IMG/VR virus record: IMGVR_UViG_3300009320_000053
Coordinates: 1 to 39,650 of that record
DNA from: a virus
Length of the DNA stretch: 39,650 nt
Strand: one strand, 5' to 3'
Part shown: positions 1-6,822 of the stretch, piece by piece
How positions within the stretch are numbered: the first letter of the stretch is position 1
Layout of the letters: each line of letters starts with the position of its first letter
Translations under genes and position numbers: made by a program
Notes under the pieces: model-generated
Databases searched by the model: none
Seen by the model: only the letters and a program-made list of their open reading frames with translations
Told to the model about the DNA's origin: nothing

Positions 1-119
1 GCCCAGATTCCCTCGGTATCAACTGCGATTTGATCAGTAGCCGCAGCACCATCAATCAGTGCAACACCAACAATACTTCCACAAACTACAGGATCTTTTG
101 CGTCCACAAATCCATCGGT
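1..119. repeat. Terminal direct repeat, copy 1
   Basis: Bases 1-119 are identical to 39532-39650. The repeat lies inside a gene, and joining the ends keeps its frame (36 codons before the repeat plus 294 from its start to the stop). This is best read as assembly overlap of a circular or circularly permuted genome, not a biological terminal repeat. The length 119 is also a common assembler k-mer size (inference). Confidence 0.9.
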
Positions 120-227
120 GTGTGAAGGATGCGTCCACAGACTTTCATACAGGGTAATGTGCCGACCTTCATAGGTCGAGCTAATCTCTTTCCCTGCTGT
201 ATCAAAACCATCATAAATATTAGGCAT
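1..227 (-). CDS. Capsid decoration-like protein (DUF2190-type), N-terminal part, runs off window start
   Basis: This is the first 75 codons of a 329-aa protein whose remainder is at 38769-39650. The start is the ATG at 227-225, preceded by GGAGAATAAAAG, with only 3 bases between the upstream protease stop and this start. The N-terminus reads MPNIYDGFDTAGKEIS and flows in frame into DGFVDAKDPVVCGS in the other piece. The order protease/scaffold, this protein, major capsid is typical of a capsid-stabilising or decoration protein gene. The split is caused only by where the circular contig was opened. Confidence 0.8.
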   Translation of the reverse strand, partial: MPNIYDGFDTAGKEISSTYEGRHITLYESLWTHPSHTDGFVDAKDPVVCGSIVGVALIDGAAATDQIAVDTEGIW

Positions 228-230
228 CTT

Positions 231-1319
231 TTATTCTCCTATTTCAGCCAATCTTTTGGCTTCTTCTAAACTTTTTCCCTGAGCGACATATATCTTAGTC
301 ATAGATTCGGCGTAACTAGGTACTTCCTCTTCTGACGCTGTACTTTCACCCAAGCCAGTAATTTTACCTGTTCCAACGATCTTGCCAAGATATTCAAGCT
401 CTTCTTTGACAGATTCTCCAATAACCTTTTTGTAGGCTTCTTTATCAATAGATTTATCTTCTGCAAGAACCGGCTTAACTGATAATTTCTTCGCCAGCCT
501 TTCTTTTGCTAGGTCAGGCATTTCAATTTCCGCTAACTCTGAATTTACAAAGTCGGCAGCTTCCTTCAATAAGGCTGCTACATTAAACTGATCAATCTTT
601 TCATTAGCTTCTTTCAATTCGTCATCTTTAGCCGATGATTCAGTTTCAAGTTCTGCAATCCTATCGTTTGCTACTTTCAAATCTTTTTCCATTTTATTTT
701 CCTTTGGTTTTCTCCCGACTGATTCAAACATCTCAACTATTTGTCCACCAGCTCCAGGAACGGTTACGAAATCAACGCTGCGGGCATTTAATAATTCTTC
801 TATGACTAATCCCTTTTCTCCGTTAACTTCGCCTTCTTCCGCGATACCAGATGCTCTAATGCTCACTCCAATGTGTGGTGCGAGGTCTTTTACAACAGCT
901 TGGTATTTATCGAAAATCTTAGCATCAGCATAAAGTCCTTCACCGGCAACGCCATTCTCTTCATATCTGGCATCGCTAATAAACTCACCTGCTAAATTGT
1001 CTAAGTCTCCCTCTGGGCGTTCAAATTCTTCGGATGTGGTCTGATGATTCCAGTACATCTTCACGCCTTTAGTAAATACTTTAGAGCCGTCCCGTTCCAG
1101 TACATCTTTTGGATAATAACCGGATGATCCCCAGCCAGGTTGAATAATTTTTATGGGAACAATACTATTCTTTCCCTTTCCTTCTATCAGTGGAACAACA
1201 CCGCTTTTCATTTCCAATTTCCACTTGGGCAGTCGTTCCTCTAATTCTTTCTTCTCCGCTAAAATGCTGTTGAATTTCTCCTGCACTTCGGTGGTCTGCT
1301 CTTTCAACCATTTATCCAT
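231..1319 (-). CDS. Prohead protease with C-terminal scaffold-like coiled coil
   Basis: This 362-aa protein is predicted to process the capsid precursor during head assembly. Residues about 40-195 match the phage prohead-protease pattern: a WNH motif (His92), a GVSIRASG strand carrying Ser153, and SVDFVTVPGAGG near 181-192. Residues about 210-360 are charged and predicted coiled coil, ending in an acidic tail, as in protease-scaffold fusions where the delta/scaffold domain is made in cis. It is followed after 3 bases by the decoration protein and then the capsid genes. Its own promoter and a hairpin leader lie at 1320-1447. The protease family is a confident call; the catalytic residues are inferred by position. 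Confidence 0.85.
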   Translation of the reverse strand: MDKWLKEQTTEVQEKFNSILAEKKELEERLPKWKLEMKSGVVPLIEGKGKNSIVPIKIIQPGWGSSGYYPKDVLERDGSKVFTKGVKMYWNHQTTSEEFERPEGDLDNLAGEFISDARYEENGVAGEGLYADAKIFDKYQAVVKDLAPHIGVSIRASGIAEEGEVNGEKGLVIEELLNARSVDFVTVPGAGGQIVEMFESVGRKPKENKMEKDLKVANDRIAELETESSAKDDELKEANEKIDQFNVAALLKEAADFVNSELAEIEMPDLAKERLAKKLSVKPVLAEDKSIDKEAYKKVIGESVKEELEYLGKIVGTGKITGLGESTASEEEVPSYAESMTKIYVAQGKSLEEAKRLAEIGE

Positions 1320-1340
1320 AAGCTATCTCCTTTAATAAAT

Positions 1341-1370
1341 AAAAAGCGACAATCATTTCTGAGTGCCGCT
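1341..1370 (-). terminator. Attenuator-like hairpin upstream of the protease gene
   Basis: On the minus strand AGCGGCA pairs with TGTCGCT (one G-T wobble). A C/T mismatch and the extra pairs TCA/TGA follow, closed by a GAAA tetraloop, and then TTTTTATTT. This has the form of an intrinsic terminator, but it sits in the leader of the protease gene, only about 10 bases before its AAAGGAG ribosome binding site. It could attenuate head-gene transcription or separate it from the zinc-ribbon genes upstream. Confidence 0.6.
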
Positions 1371-1397
1371 ATTACGGTGGCTATTATTAAATTGTGT

Positions 1398-1434
1398 TAG
1401 GACGTTTACAAGAAACGCCTAATTTATTATACCA
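1398..1434 (-). promoter_or_regulatory. Extended -10 promoter and 5' hairpin before the protease gene
   Basis: TGG TATAAT occupies 1434-1426 on the minus strand, an extended -10 with no good -35. The expected transcript start falls near 1419. It enters directly into a hairpin (TTAGGCGTTT pairing with AAACG-T-CCTAA, loop CTTGT) at 1422-1398. With the second hairpin at 1345-1370 this makes a structured leader of about 100 nt for the protease/capsid genes. The 128-base stretch 1320-1447 holds no gene. Confidence 0.6.
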
Positions 1435-1447
1435 TACTTGTCAACAA

Positions 1448-1588
1448 CTATTTCTTATATTGCTTGTTCCTTTCGGCATACTTCACTTTACTTAACTTCT
1501 CCCTCCGCCTGCGTTCTTTGCGGTTGATCAAGGTGTGTTCAATGACTATTTCGCCCTTAGGACTTACTCGCTTTTCTTTCTCGGCCAT
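1448..1588 (-). CDS. Small basic protein, 46 aa
   Basis: This short frame starts at the ATG at 1588, which overlaps the stop of the upstream zinc-ribbon gene as TAATG, implying translational coupling. The protein is very basic in its C-terminal half (RKERRRREKLSK) and so could bind nucleic acid. I do not recognise a family. It is the last gene before the promoter and leader of the protease gene. Confidence 0.6.
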   Translation of the reverse strand: MAEKEKRVSPKGEIVIEHTLINRKERRRREKLSKVKYAERNKQYKK

Positions 1589-1890
1589 TATTCCTTCCCT
1601 CCATGCGGTTGAGGTGCTGAAGGGCGCAGGTTGTATTTCTCTTTACATTCAGGGCAGGTGTAAACTTTCCACTTCACTGAAATAGTAGCCTTGAAGCTGG
1701 TCCCACATTGAGGACACACAAAGTCAACTGATGGCTTTCTTTTCAATACACGTGACTTCTTGACTACTTCTTTCTTAGCTTTTGGTGGTGCTTTTTTAGG
1801 TTTCTTTGCTTCTGGTGCGCTCTCTTCTTTGGCTGGTTCTTCTTCTTGCTCTTCAGCCATGTTGATCATTTCTTCTTTAGGTTCTGACAT
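1588..1890 (-). CDS. Zinc-ribbon protein with charged N-terminal tail
   Basis: This 100-aa protein has about 50 residues of Glu/Lys/Ala/Pro-rich disordered tail followed by a zinc ribbon with two CxxC knuckles (CPQC and CPEC, about residues 59-80). The C-terminal 40 residues match the whole of the next gene upstream (1894-2043): VDF-C-CG-FK, then KW-V-TC, then YN-RPS. The two are therefore tandem paralogues. A GGAG ribosome binding site is supplied by the end of the upstream paralogue. The function is unknown; DNA/RNA binding or a head-assembly accessory role is possible. Confidence 0.75.
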   Translation of the reverse strand: MSEPKEEMINMAEEQEEEPAKEESAPEAKKPKKAPPKAKKEVVKKSRVLKRKPSVDFVCPQCGTSFKATISVKWKVYTCPECKEKYNLRPSAPQPHGGKE

Positions 1891-1893
1891 TAT

Positions 1894-2043
1894 TTACTCC
1901 TTTTTCTTACATCCACAATCTTTCTTTGACGGGCGGATATTATACTCCGCACCGCATTTGCATGTTACCACGTACCATTTAGTTGATGTTTTTACTTTGA
2001 ACACATCTCCGCATTTATGACAGGTGAAGTCAACTTTAGTCAT
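1894..2043 (-). CDS. Mini zinc-ribbon protein, paralogue of the next gene
   Basis: A 49-aa frame from the ATG at 2043 to TAA at 1894. It contains CHKCG and TCKCG knuckles and ends in a Cys/Lys-rich tail. It aligns with the C-terminal ribbon of the 100-aa protein at 1588-1890, sharing VDF, CG, FK, KW, TC and YN-RPS. Intergenic gaps are only 3 bases on each side. It is probably a tandem gene duplication in which one copy later gained a long charged tail. No specific function can be given. Confidence 0.7.
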   Translation of the reverse strand: MTKVDFTCHKCGDVFKVKTSTKWYVVTCKCGAEYNIRPSKKDCGCKKKE

Positions 2044-2046
2044 CTT

Positions 2047-2247
2047 TCAGTTACGAGTATTCCATTTATCAACAGCACCTTCTTCTGTATCTGCGCCACT
2101 TCCACCTGCTCCACATTCTTTGTTATTGCATATAATCCAATAGTGTATAGAACCTCCATCAAATTCAAGGTCTGTGCCACCACAAAACGGACACGGCTTC
2201 AATTCATGCGACATCATCTTAGCTTCCATAAGCTCATTTTTACTCAT
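2047..2247 (-). CDS. Lar-like zinc-ribbon protein (restriction alleviation family)
   Basis: The protein has 66 aa from the ATG at 2247. I chose it because AGGAGG at 2259-2254 is 6 bases upstream; an ATG 6 bases earlier abuts that site. The motif LKPCPFCGGTDLEF, a central ICNNKECG and a terminal AVDKWNTR match the Lar family, first known from Rac prophage as a modulator of type I restriction. In most phages the family function is unproven. A second Lar-like gene lies at 17786-18100. Confidence 0.75.
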   Translation of the reverse strand: MSKNELMEAKMMSHELKPCPFCGGTDLEFDGGSIHYWIICNNKECGAGGSGADTEEGAVDKWNTRN

Positions 2248-2419
2248 ATCCATCCTCCTGTTCTAATTCCTTATACCAATCATGCGCTAATTTCTTTGCC
2301 AGTCGATTGCTTCCGTTCTTGAGTATAATACATTTCGGAATCTGGTCATAACGAAAATAGTAATACACTTGACCACGCTTACGCTCTGTCTTTTCCAGTA
2401 TTATCTCGTTTCTGTCCAT
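2240..2419 (-). CDS. Hypothetical protein, 59 aa
   Basis: The frame starts at the ATG at 2419 behind AAAGGGAAAAG and ends in TAA at 2240, overlapping the start of the Lar-like gene by 8 bases. The sequence is basic at the N-terminus with a QVYYYFRYDQIP stretch and an acidic tail. No family is recognised. Tight overlaps on both sides argue that it is translated. Confidence 0.55.
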   Translation of the reverse strand: MDRNEIILEKTERKRGQVYYYFRYDQIPKCIILKNGSNRLAKKLAHDWYKELEQEDGYE

Positions 2420-2576
2420 CTTTTCCCTTTCTTAAATAAACAGTTGGTTTTGCATGTCTGTTAGGAATTTTAGTTCGCGGTAAATCAAGATAAGTTTCTA
2501 TTGCTCCAATCTGGATAAGCCATCCCTGCCTGAGTGATAATAGAAGCTCTCGGAATTCGTTTGTAGGTTTAGCCAT
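2379..2576 (-). CDS. Hypothetical protein, 65 aa
   Basis: The start ATG (2576) immediately follows the upstream stop (TAAATG). A hydrophobic LLLSLRQGWLIQIGAIETYL stretch is followed by a Lys/Arg-rich tail that overlaps the next gene by 41 bases. No recognised domain. It belongs to the run of small genes between the MuF gene and the protease. Confidence 0.55.
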   Translation of the reverse strand: MAKPTNEFRELLLSLRQGWLIQIGAIETYLDLPRTKIPNRHAKPTVYLRKGKDGQKRDNTGKDRA

Positions 2577-2771
2577 TTATCCTCTATCCATTGTTCCAGT
2601 ATAGTATTTCATGACAGTATCTAGTTCTTTGTTCGTTAAATCTGGTAACATTTCCTTTACTGAAACATCACCACTAGGTTTAAGAGGTGGGTATTTTGGT
2701 AGCATGGAAGCGGCTAACTTAAGTTCTTTTGTTGTTAATTCGAGAAGATCATTGCGAGTATTTGTCATCAT
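2577..2771 (-). CDS. Hypothetical protein, 64 aa
   Basis: I place the start at the ATG ATG pair at 2771-2766, 3 to 6 bases after AGGAGG. The longer frame to 2786 would begin before that site. The gene overlaps the last 23 bases of the MuF gene. The protein looks helical with repeated Leu/Lys heptad-like spacing (DLLELTTKELKLAA). No family recognised. Confidence 0.6.
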   Translation of the reverse strand: MMTNTRNDLLELTTKELKLAASMLPKYPPLKPSGDVSVKEMLPDLTNKELDTVMKYYTGTMDRG

Positions 2772-4254
2772 AAACCTCCTGAACAATATCTCCTATTGCC
2801 TGGGCAATCGGTCTTGGTGTTGGATTATTCATATATTCAGCAAGCCCCTCTGCTATAAATTCTGCTCTATTCTTTTTTGCATACTTAGATAATTCTGATT
2901 CAATCAATTTGCTAGATTCACGGCGTAGTTGTATTATTTTGTCATTAGTTGATAATCCTAATAACTCATCCAAGGCATGCGCTGTCTCGTGATCAAAAAG
3001 AGATTTAATTGTATCACATCCAACTGGATGATAGCCTGTTTTTACATCATTCGCTAAGTGTTTTAACATTTTCGCAGACTTATACTTACTGTTTACCAAG
3101 AGACCAGTATATTCTTTCGCGTGCATATAAGATGCAGCATAAGAATTTGCAGGTGCTTTGCCAACTATTTTCCGCACTCTTTTCTTCGCGAGTTTTAATA
3201 TGTCTGCGTCTGTGTACCAATCAGGAGCTACCCTTTTTATATCTTTAATTTCTAATGGTAAATAATAATCCATTAATTCTTTATTCCTTGCTTGGATAGT
3301 TCCAGTGAAAGAAAAACCACTCTTAACTTTCGGATATCGCTCAAATGCTCCTGTCAATCCTCTATTCCATTCATTCGCGATTTTTAAATCCGTGCCTTTG
3401 TAATTAGCTTTATCAATACCAAGTACATTTGTGGCATATTCATTAGCACCAGTTATTGATTTTGCATTCACAAATACATCTTGATTTAGTAAGAAACCTC
3501 TCCCCTCCTTCATCATTCTCGTCAATAACGCACATCTGCAACCAGGAAATCTCAACGGTCTCATATCGCCACTTGGGAAAGCATCATTTAGCGGAATCCA
3601 GCCTGCATCTTCATTTTCCATACAGCCATCACTAACCCTATTATCTCTTGAGGTCAGCCAGCTCTTTTCCATCGGTAAACCAGCACTTTGCAGTGATTGT
3701 GATTGTATCATGCTGGCTTCTTCGTAAGCGTTGCCTGTTTCAGTAACAGCAATCAACTCCGCTCTTGATCTAATATGCTTCTGTGGTTGCCCTACTGCAA
3801 ATTCATTAAATCGATTCTTTATTTCTCTGGCTGTCTTTGCATAGCTCCATCCTTCATCAGTAGATTTAGTAATGATCGTGTTTAGATAATCTTTTGTGGT
3901 TATATCTATTCCTGCAACTTCTACTGCTCCATAATTTTCTAACCATTGAACAGCCATTGGATTCTTCAACGTGAACGCTAATGCTCTAGTTAATTCTGTG
4001 GGTGGTTTTAATCCTGCTAATATCATTGATTGAATAACCGCATCATCTACATCATCAGCCATTGCCGAAATTGTCATAAAACTCACGTATTCCCAATATT
4101 TCGTCCAATCATCAATGTCCGCTTCGCTGAATTCCGTCTTTAATCGTGCAAACATAGTAAGGAACATTCTGCCCTGTTTCCTGAAATGACGAGCAAATTG
4201 CCGTTGCAGTTTACTCTTTACAGGAGATAATATTTTCTCTCTATTGATTGGCAT
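2749..4254 (-). CDS. MuF-type head morphogenesis protein fused to a zincin-like domain
   Basis: This 501-aa minor head protein follows the portal, as Mu gpF-like proteins do. The MuF core is at about 160-245: SRAELIAVTETGNAYEEA, then DNRVSDGC, then FPGCRCALLTR. After about 250 comes a separate domain ending in FDHETAHALDELLG (HExxH with His422, Glu423, His426) and RAEFIAEGLAEYM near 463-474, which could supply the third metal ligand. Fusions of MuF to toxin-like or metallopeptidase domains are known in phages and prophages. Here the tail may act on capsid proteins or travel into the host cell. The MuF call is strong; the protease activity is inferred. Confidence 0.8.
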   Translation of the reverse strand: MPINREKILSPVKSKLQRQFARHFRKQGRMFLTMFARLKTEFSEADIDDWTKYWEYVSFMTISAMADDVDDAVIQSMILAGLKPPTELTRALAFTLKNPMAVQWLENYGAVEVAGIDITTKDYLNTIITKSTDEGWSYAKTAREIKNRFNEFAVGQPQKHIRSRAELIAVTETGNAYEEASMIQSQSLQSAGLPMEKSWLTSRDNRVSDGCMENEDAGWIPLNDAFPSGDMRPLRFPGCRCALLTRMMKEGRGFLLNQDVFVNAKSITGANEYATNVLGIDKANYKGTDLKIANEWNRGLTGAFERYPKVKSGFSFTGTIQARNKELMDYYLPLEIKDIKRVAPDWYTDADILKLAKKRVRKIVGKAPANSYAASYMHAKEYTGLLVNSKYKSAKMLKHLANDVKTGYHPVGCDTIKSLFDHETAHALDELLGLSTNDKIIQLRRESSKLIESELSKYAKKNRAEFIAEGLAEYMNNPTPRPIAQAIGDIVQEVYDDKYSQ

Positions 4255-4255
4255 T

Positions 4256-4615
4256 TTATTTTTTATTCATAAGAGATACAAATATTGTGTATGATTCTAT
4301 GCTTTTTATATTCGATTTTCCAGATGGATCATATATGATTTTCCCTCTTTCGCCAACCACACAATGCTCAATTCCACACTCTAGTTTTATTTGTATTAGG
4401 TGCCGTCCCATCAAATATTCTTTTTCTTTATCACTACCAGCTTTAAAACACAGAGGATATACTCCCCTCAGAATACAGAAATCTTGAAATCTATTCCACC
4501 ATGTATCATCGCTATATATTAAACAAAAATGCGGTACATGTTTTATTGGAATTTCAAATATATATGCTACGCTTTTTTGAAAACACGCGCCCAAATCCGT
4601 AATTTTATTTGGCAT
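4256..4615 (-). CDS. Papain-like/NlpC-like mini cysteine peptidase (predicted)
   Basis: A 119-aa protein from the ATG at 4615 (a TTG two codons upstream is possible). The pattern GACFQKSVAYIFEIP-HVPHF near the N-terminus, EHCVV near residue 88 and IIYDPSG near 96 resembles a small phage family that usually reads D-C-variable-ASILELP and HAVV followed by DP. That implies a Cys-His-Asp catalytic arrangement. It lies one base from the MuF gene start and downstream of portal. The substrate is unknown; a virion assembly protease or a host-targeting enzyme is possible. Confidence 0.5.
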   Translation of the reverse strand: MPNKITDLGACFQKSVAYIFEIPIKHVPHFCLIYSDDTWWNRFQDFCILRGVYPLCFKAGSDKEKEYLMGRHLIQIKLECGIEHCVVGERGKIIYDPSGKSNIKSIESYTIFVSLMNKK

Positions 4616-4781
4616 CTTCAACTTTCTTTATACAGATAGCTCTATTGTTAATTATATAAACATGATCGTTTTCTGCTTCAAGAAATTCCCAGCAGGGTTG
4701 TTGCTCTACTAATGTGCCAGCAACATAAGAACCGTCATCATAATGAACGATTACTTTGTCGCCAGGTTCAGGCGTGTTCAC
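4605..4781 (-). CDS. Hypothetical protein, 58 aa, probable small beta-barrel
   Basis: A GTG start at 4781 overlaps the upstream stop (GTGA), and the frame closes with TAA at 4605 inside the next gene. The sequence PGDKVIVHYDDGSYVAGTLVE is typical of a Tudor/SH3-like small barrel turn. It sits between the portal and MuF genes. No confident family. Confidence 0.6.
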   Translation of the reverse strand: MNTPEPGDKVIVHYDDGSYVAGTLVEQQPCWEFLEAENDHVYIINNRAICIKKVEDAK

Positions 4782-4972
4782 AATTCTTTTATTTCTTCTT
4801 TTAGAATCGCTACTGCTTTTCTCATTCCTTCATAGAATTTAATATTGTGTTTAGCGAATTCAGCAAGTGATTCTGCATCCACTTTTGCTAATGCTTCTTT
4901 CAATCGATTTAGTAAACTACCCTTTTTGATAACTACTTCATCATCTTTTACATTCTTAAATTGGTCAGTCAT
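4778..4972 (-). CDS. Hypothetical helical protein, 64 aa
   Basis: The start ATG at 4972 overlaps the portal stop as ATGA, with AAGGAG inside the portal tail as binding site. The protein is mostly charged helix (LLNRLKEALAKVDAESLAEFAKHN). It may be a small accessory or scaffold-like helical peptide. Family not recognised. Confidence 0.65.
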   Translation of the reverse strand: MTDQFKNVKDDEVVIKKGSLLNRLKEALAKVDAESLAEFAKHNIKFYEGMRKAVAILKEEIKEL

Positions 4973-6489
4973 TTCTGCTCCTTCACTTTAAAATGTTTCT
5001 CAATAAACGCTTTGATTGATTCTGTTATTTCGTCATCTTCTTTCATATTTTCCATGATTTGTTCAACGTCCTGCTCGCCCAATGCGATGAGGAACATTTT
5101 TGTCAGTTGCTCTTCATCAATCAATCCAAGTGGTGCTACTTTAGATAACGCTTCTACTTCTTTGAATTTATCGGGGGCAATTACTGATGGGAAGGTTATC
5201 TCAACTACATCATTGAAATCGCCCTCGACCCAATTAAGATCTTCTGATCCGTCAGGATTCTTTTCTACAGTAGCTAAACCTTTGCCTTTCAGGTCGCCCG
5301 CTTTTACAGACCACAATAAAACATAATTAAGAAGATCGGCTATAATGTCTTTCCAGAATGTTTGACGTGATTTCATTTGTAATTCTGTTGGTCTATTCAG
5401 CGATTGTGCAGTTGCCAAAGATCCAACTGAAGCGTCACCAAAGAATGTTTCTGGAAGTCCGAATGCTGAAGCTGCCATTAATAAAATTCTGCGCCCTGAT
5501 TCCGGAGTAGTAGTTGCTCCTGCCGTTTTCATGGGTTGGAAGTCATAGCCCTCTTTTGTGATCGCAATAGAACCAACGCCTGGCTTCGGATTTGTTTCAG
5601 TTGAAGTCGAACTCCAAGTAGAAGCAAGTTTAGTTTTTATGTTATCCATAGCAGCTTTGTTTTTTGCGCCAGATGATTTCCATGCAAACCGGGCCAATGC
5701 TCTTGTAATAGTTGCCCAATCTTCTAAGAACTCTTTGTATGCTTTCGCCCAATCTAATGCAGAATATATCTCTGAACAACCAAATTTCCAATCACTAAAG
5801 CCGCCTGCTTTGATGTGCATTATTAAGGCTTTGTCATTTATAGTAACGTTATTGCGTGTTTTGTTTTTCCTCTTTGGTACATACTGCCAGTCAGGATATA
5901 ATTCTTTTTGGGCTTTTCCTTTGCTATCCATCCATTTTCTTAAATACAACCATGGGTCTTTAGCATCTTGTGGATTCGTTATAATATCTTGCATTTGGTC
6001 AAACGGGATTGATCTTAGCCTAACATCTCCATTTGAAGTGTTTGTAAATAGGACCAGAAATATATTTCCATCACATTCAAGGTCTAGTTCTTTTAATATC
6101 TGTGCATTATGAGACGTGAATTCTTTTCTGTTCTTATCATCGTTCCAGAATTCTTGAATGACTGCATTGACTTCCTCATTCTTTGATCGAACAGTAACAC
6201 CAGTTCCCCATACATAGTCCTGCTTTGTGCTTATTCCACGATGAATAATTGGGTTCTTCAGATAATACATCCTAGCAAGATAAGCGATCTTCCCTAATGC
6301 TTCACGACTTAACTCCCTTTCAGTTCCATAAGTTAGCTTTAGCCAGTTAGCGTCTTCAAGTGCTAGTTCTAATTCTGCATATCGTTCAACCAAAAACTCG
6401 ATATTGCTTTGATCGCTGATGCTTTGATTTCTTATTTCTGTCAGTTCATCTTTTAATAATAACTTCGCGCCTTCCTGTAATATTCCCAT
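4969..6489 (-). CDS. Portal protein
   Basis: This 506-aa protein is predicted to form the ring at the head vertex through which DNA enters and leaves. Its position directly after TerL and before the MuF protein is diagnostic. Portal-like features include the N-terminal YLKNPIIHRGISTKQDYVWGTG segment, the central acidic and aromatic stem region, and AFGLPETFFGDASVGSLATAQSL near 365-390, the usual wing/stem signature. The start ATG at 6489 is preceded by AAAGGAGTAACTT. An extended -10 promoter lies 130 bases upstream. Confidence 0.85.
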   Translation of the reverse strand: MGILQEGAKLLLKDELTEIRNQSISDQSNIEFLVERYAELELALEDANWLKLTYGTERELSREALGKIAYLARMYYLKNPIIHRGISTKQDYVWGTGVTVRSKNEEVNAVIQEFWNDDKNRKEFTSHNAQILKELDLECDGNIFLVLFTNTSNGDVRLRSIPFDQMQDIITNPQDAKDPWLYLRKWMDSKGKAQKELYPDWQYVPKRKNKTRNNVTINDKALIMHIKAGGFSDWKFGCSEIYSALDWAKAYKEFLEDWATITRALARFAWKSSGAKNKAAMDNIKTKLASTWSSTSTETNPKPGVGSIAITKEGYDFQPMKTAGATTTPESGRRILLMAASAFGLPETFFGDASVGSLATAQSLNRPTELQMKSRQTFWKDIIADLLNYVLLWSVKAGDLKGKGLATVEKNPDGSEDLNWVEGDFNDVVEITFPSVIAPDKFKEVEALSKVAPLGLIDEEQLTKMFLIALGEQDVEQIMENMKEDDEITESIKAFIEKHFKVKEQK

Positions 6490-6638
6490 AAGTTACTCCT
6501 TTATCTTTTTATCACACCGCCTGGATCATCAACCTTCCAAGGGTCTGGTTTATTAGATTTATTTTTTCGTTTGTTTCTCGGCCCACCACGCGCACAACTC
6601 TGCTTTTCCTTCTTATCTTATTATATCAAACAAAATTA
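6490..6638 (-). promoter_or_regulatory. Promoter and about 130-nt leader before the portal gene
   Basis: TGA TATAAT at 6628-6620 (minus) is an extended -10; no good -35 is visible. The leader then runs to the portal ribosome binding site. It contains an open frame at 6501-6617 with protein-like content (GGPRNKR, KPDPWKVDDPGG) but no ATG, GTG or TTG at a sensible place. It is either a remnant or simply leader RNA. Confidence 0.5.
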
Positions 6639-6815
6639 TTATTCATTATCAATAATTTCAGCGTCTTTGCGTAGTTTGCCTGTTTTATCGCAAGTTACGT
6701 CATCTCTTTTATGCCGAACAGTCCAATTATCATTAGAGCAGTATTTACAAGCCCACCAACCATCGCGCTTTGCTATTTTATCAAACAAATCTAAAGCTTC
6801 ATCAAGTTTAGCCAT
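6639..6815 (-). CDS. Small CxxC protein, 58 aa
   Basis: This frame starts at ATG 6815, 7 bases after the TerL stop, with GTGAGGATATA before it. It contains WACKYCSNDNWTVRH and a third Cys (VTC), suggesting a partial zinc site. Its place between TerL and portal is often filled by small HNH or zinc proteins that help packaging, but no HNH motif is visible here. Confidence 0.6.
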   Translation of the reverse strand: MAKLDEALDLFDKIAKRDGWWACKYCSNDNWTVRHKRDDVTCDKTGKLRKDAEIIDNE

Positions 6816-6822
6816 TATATCC

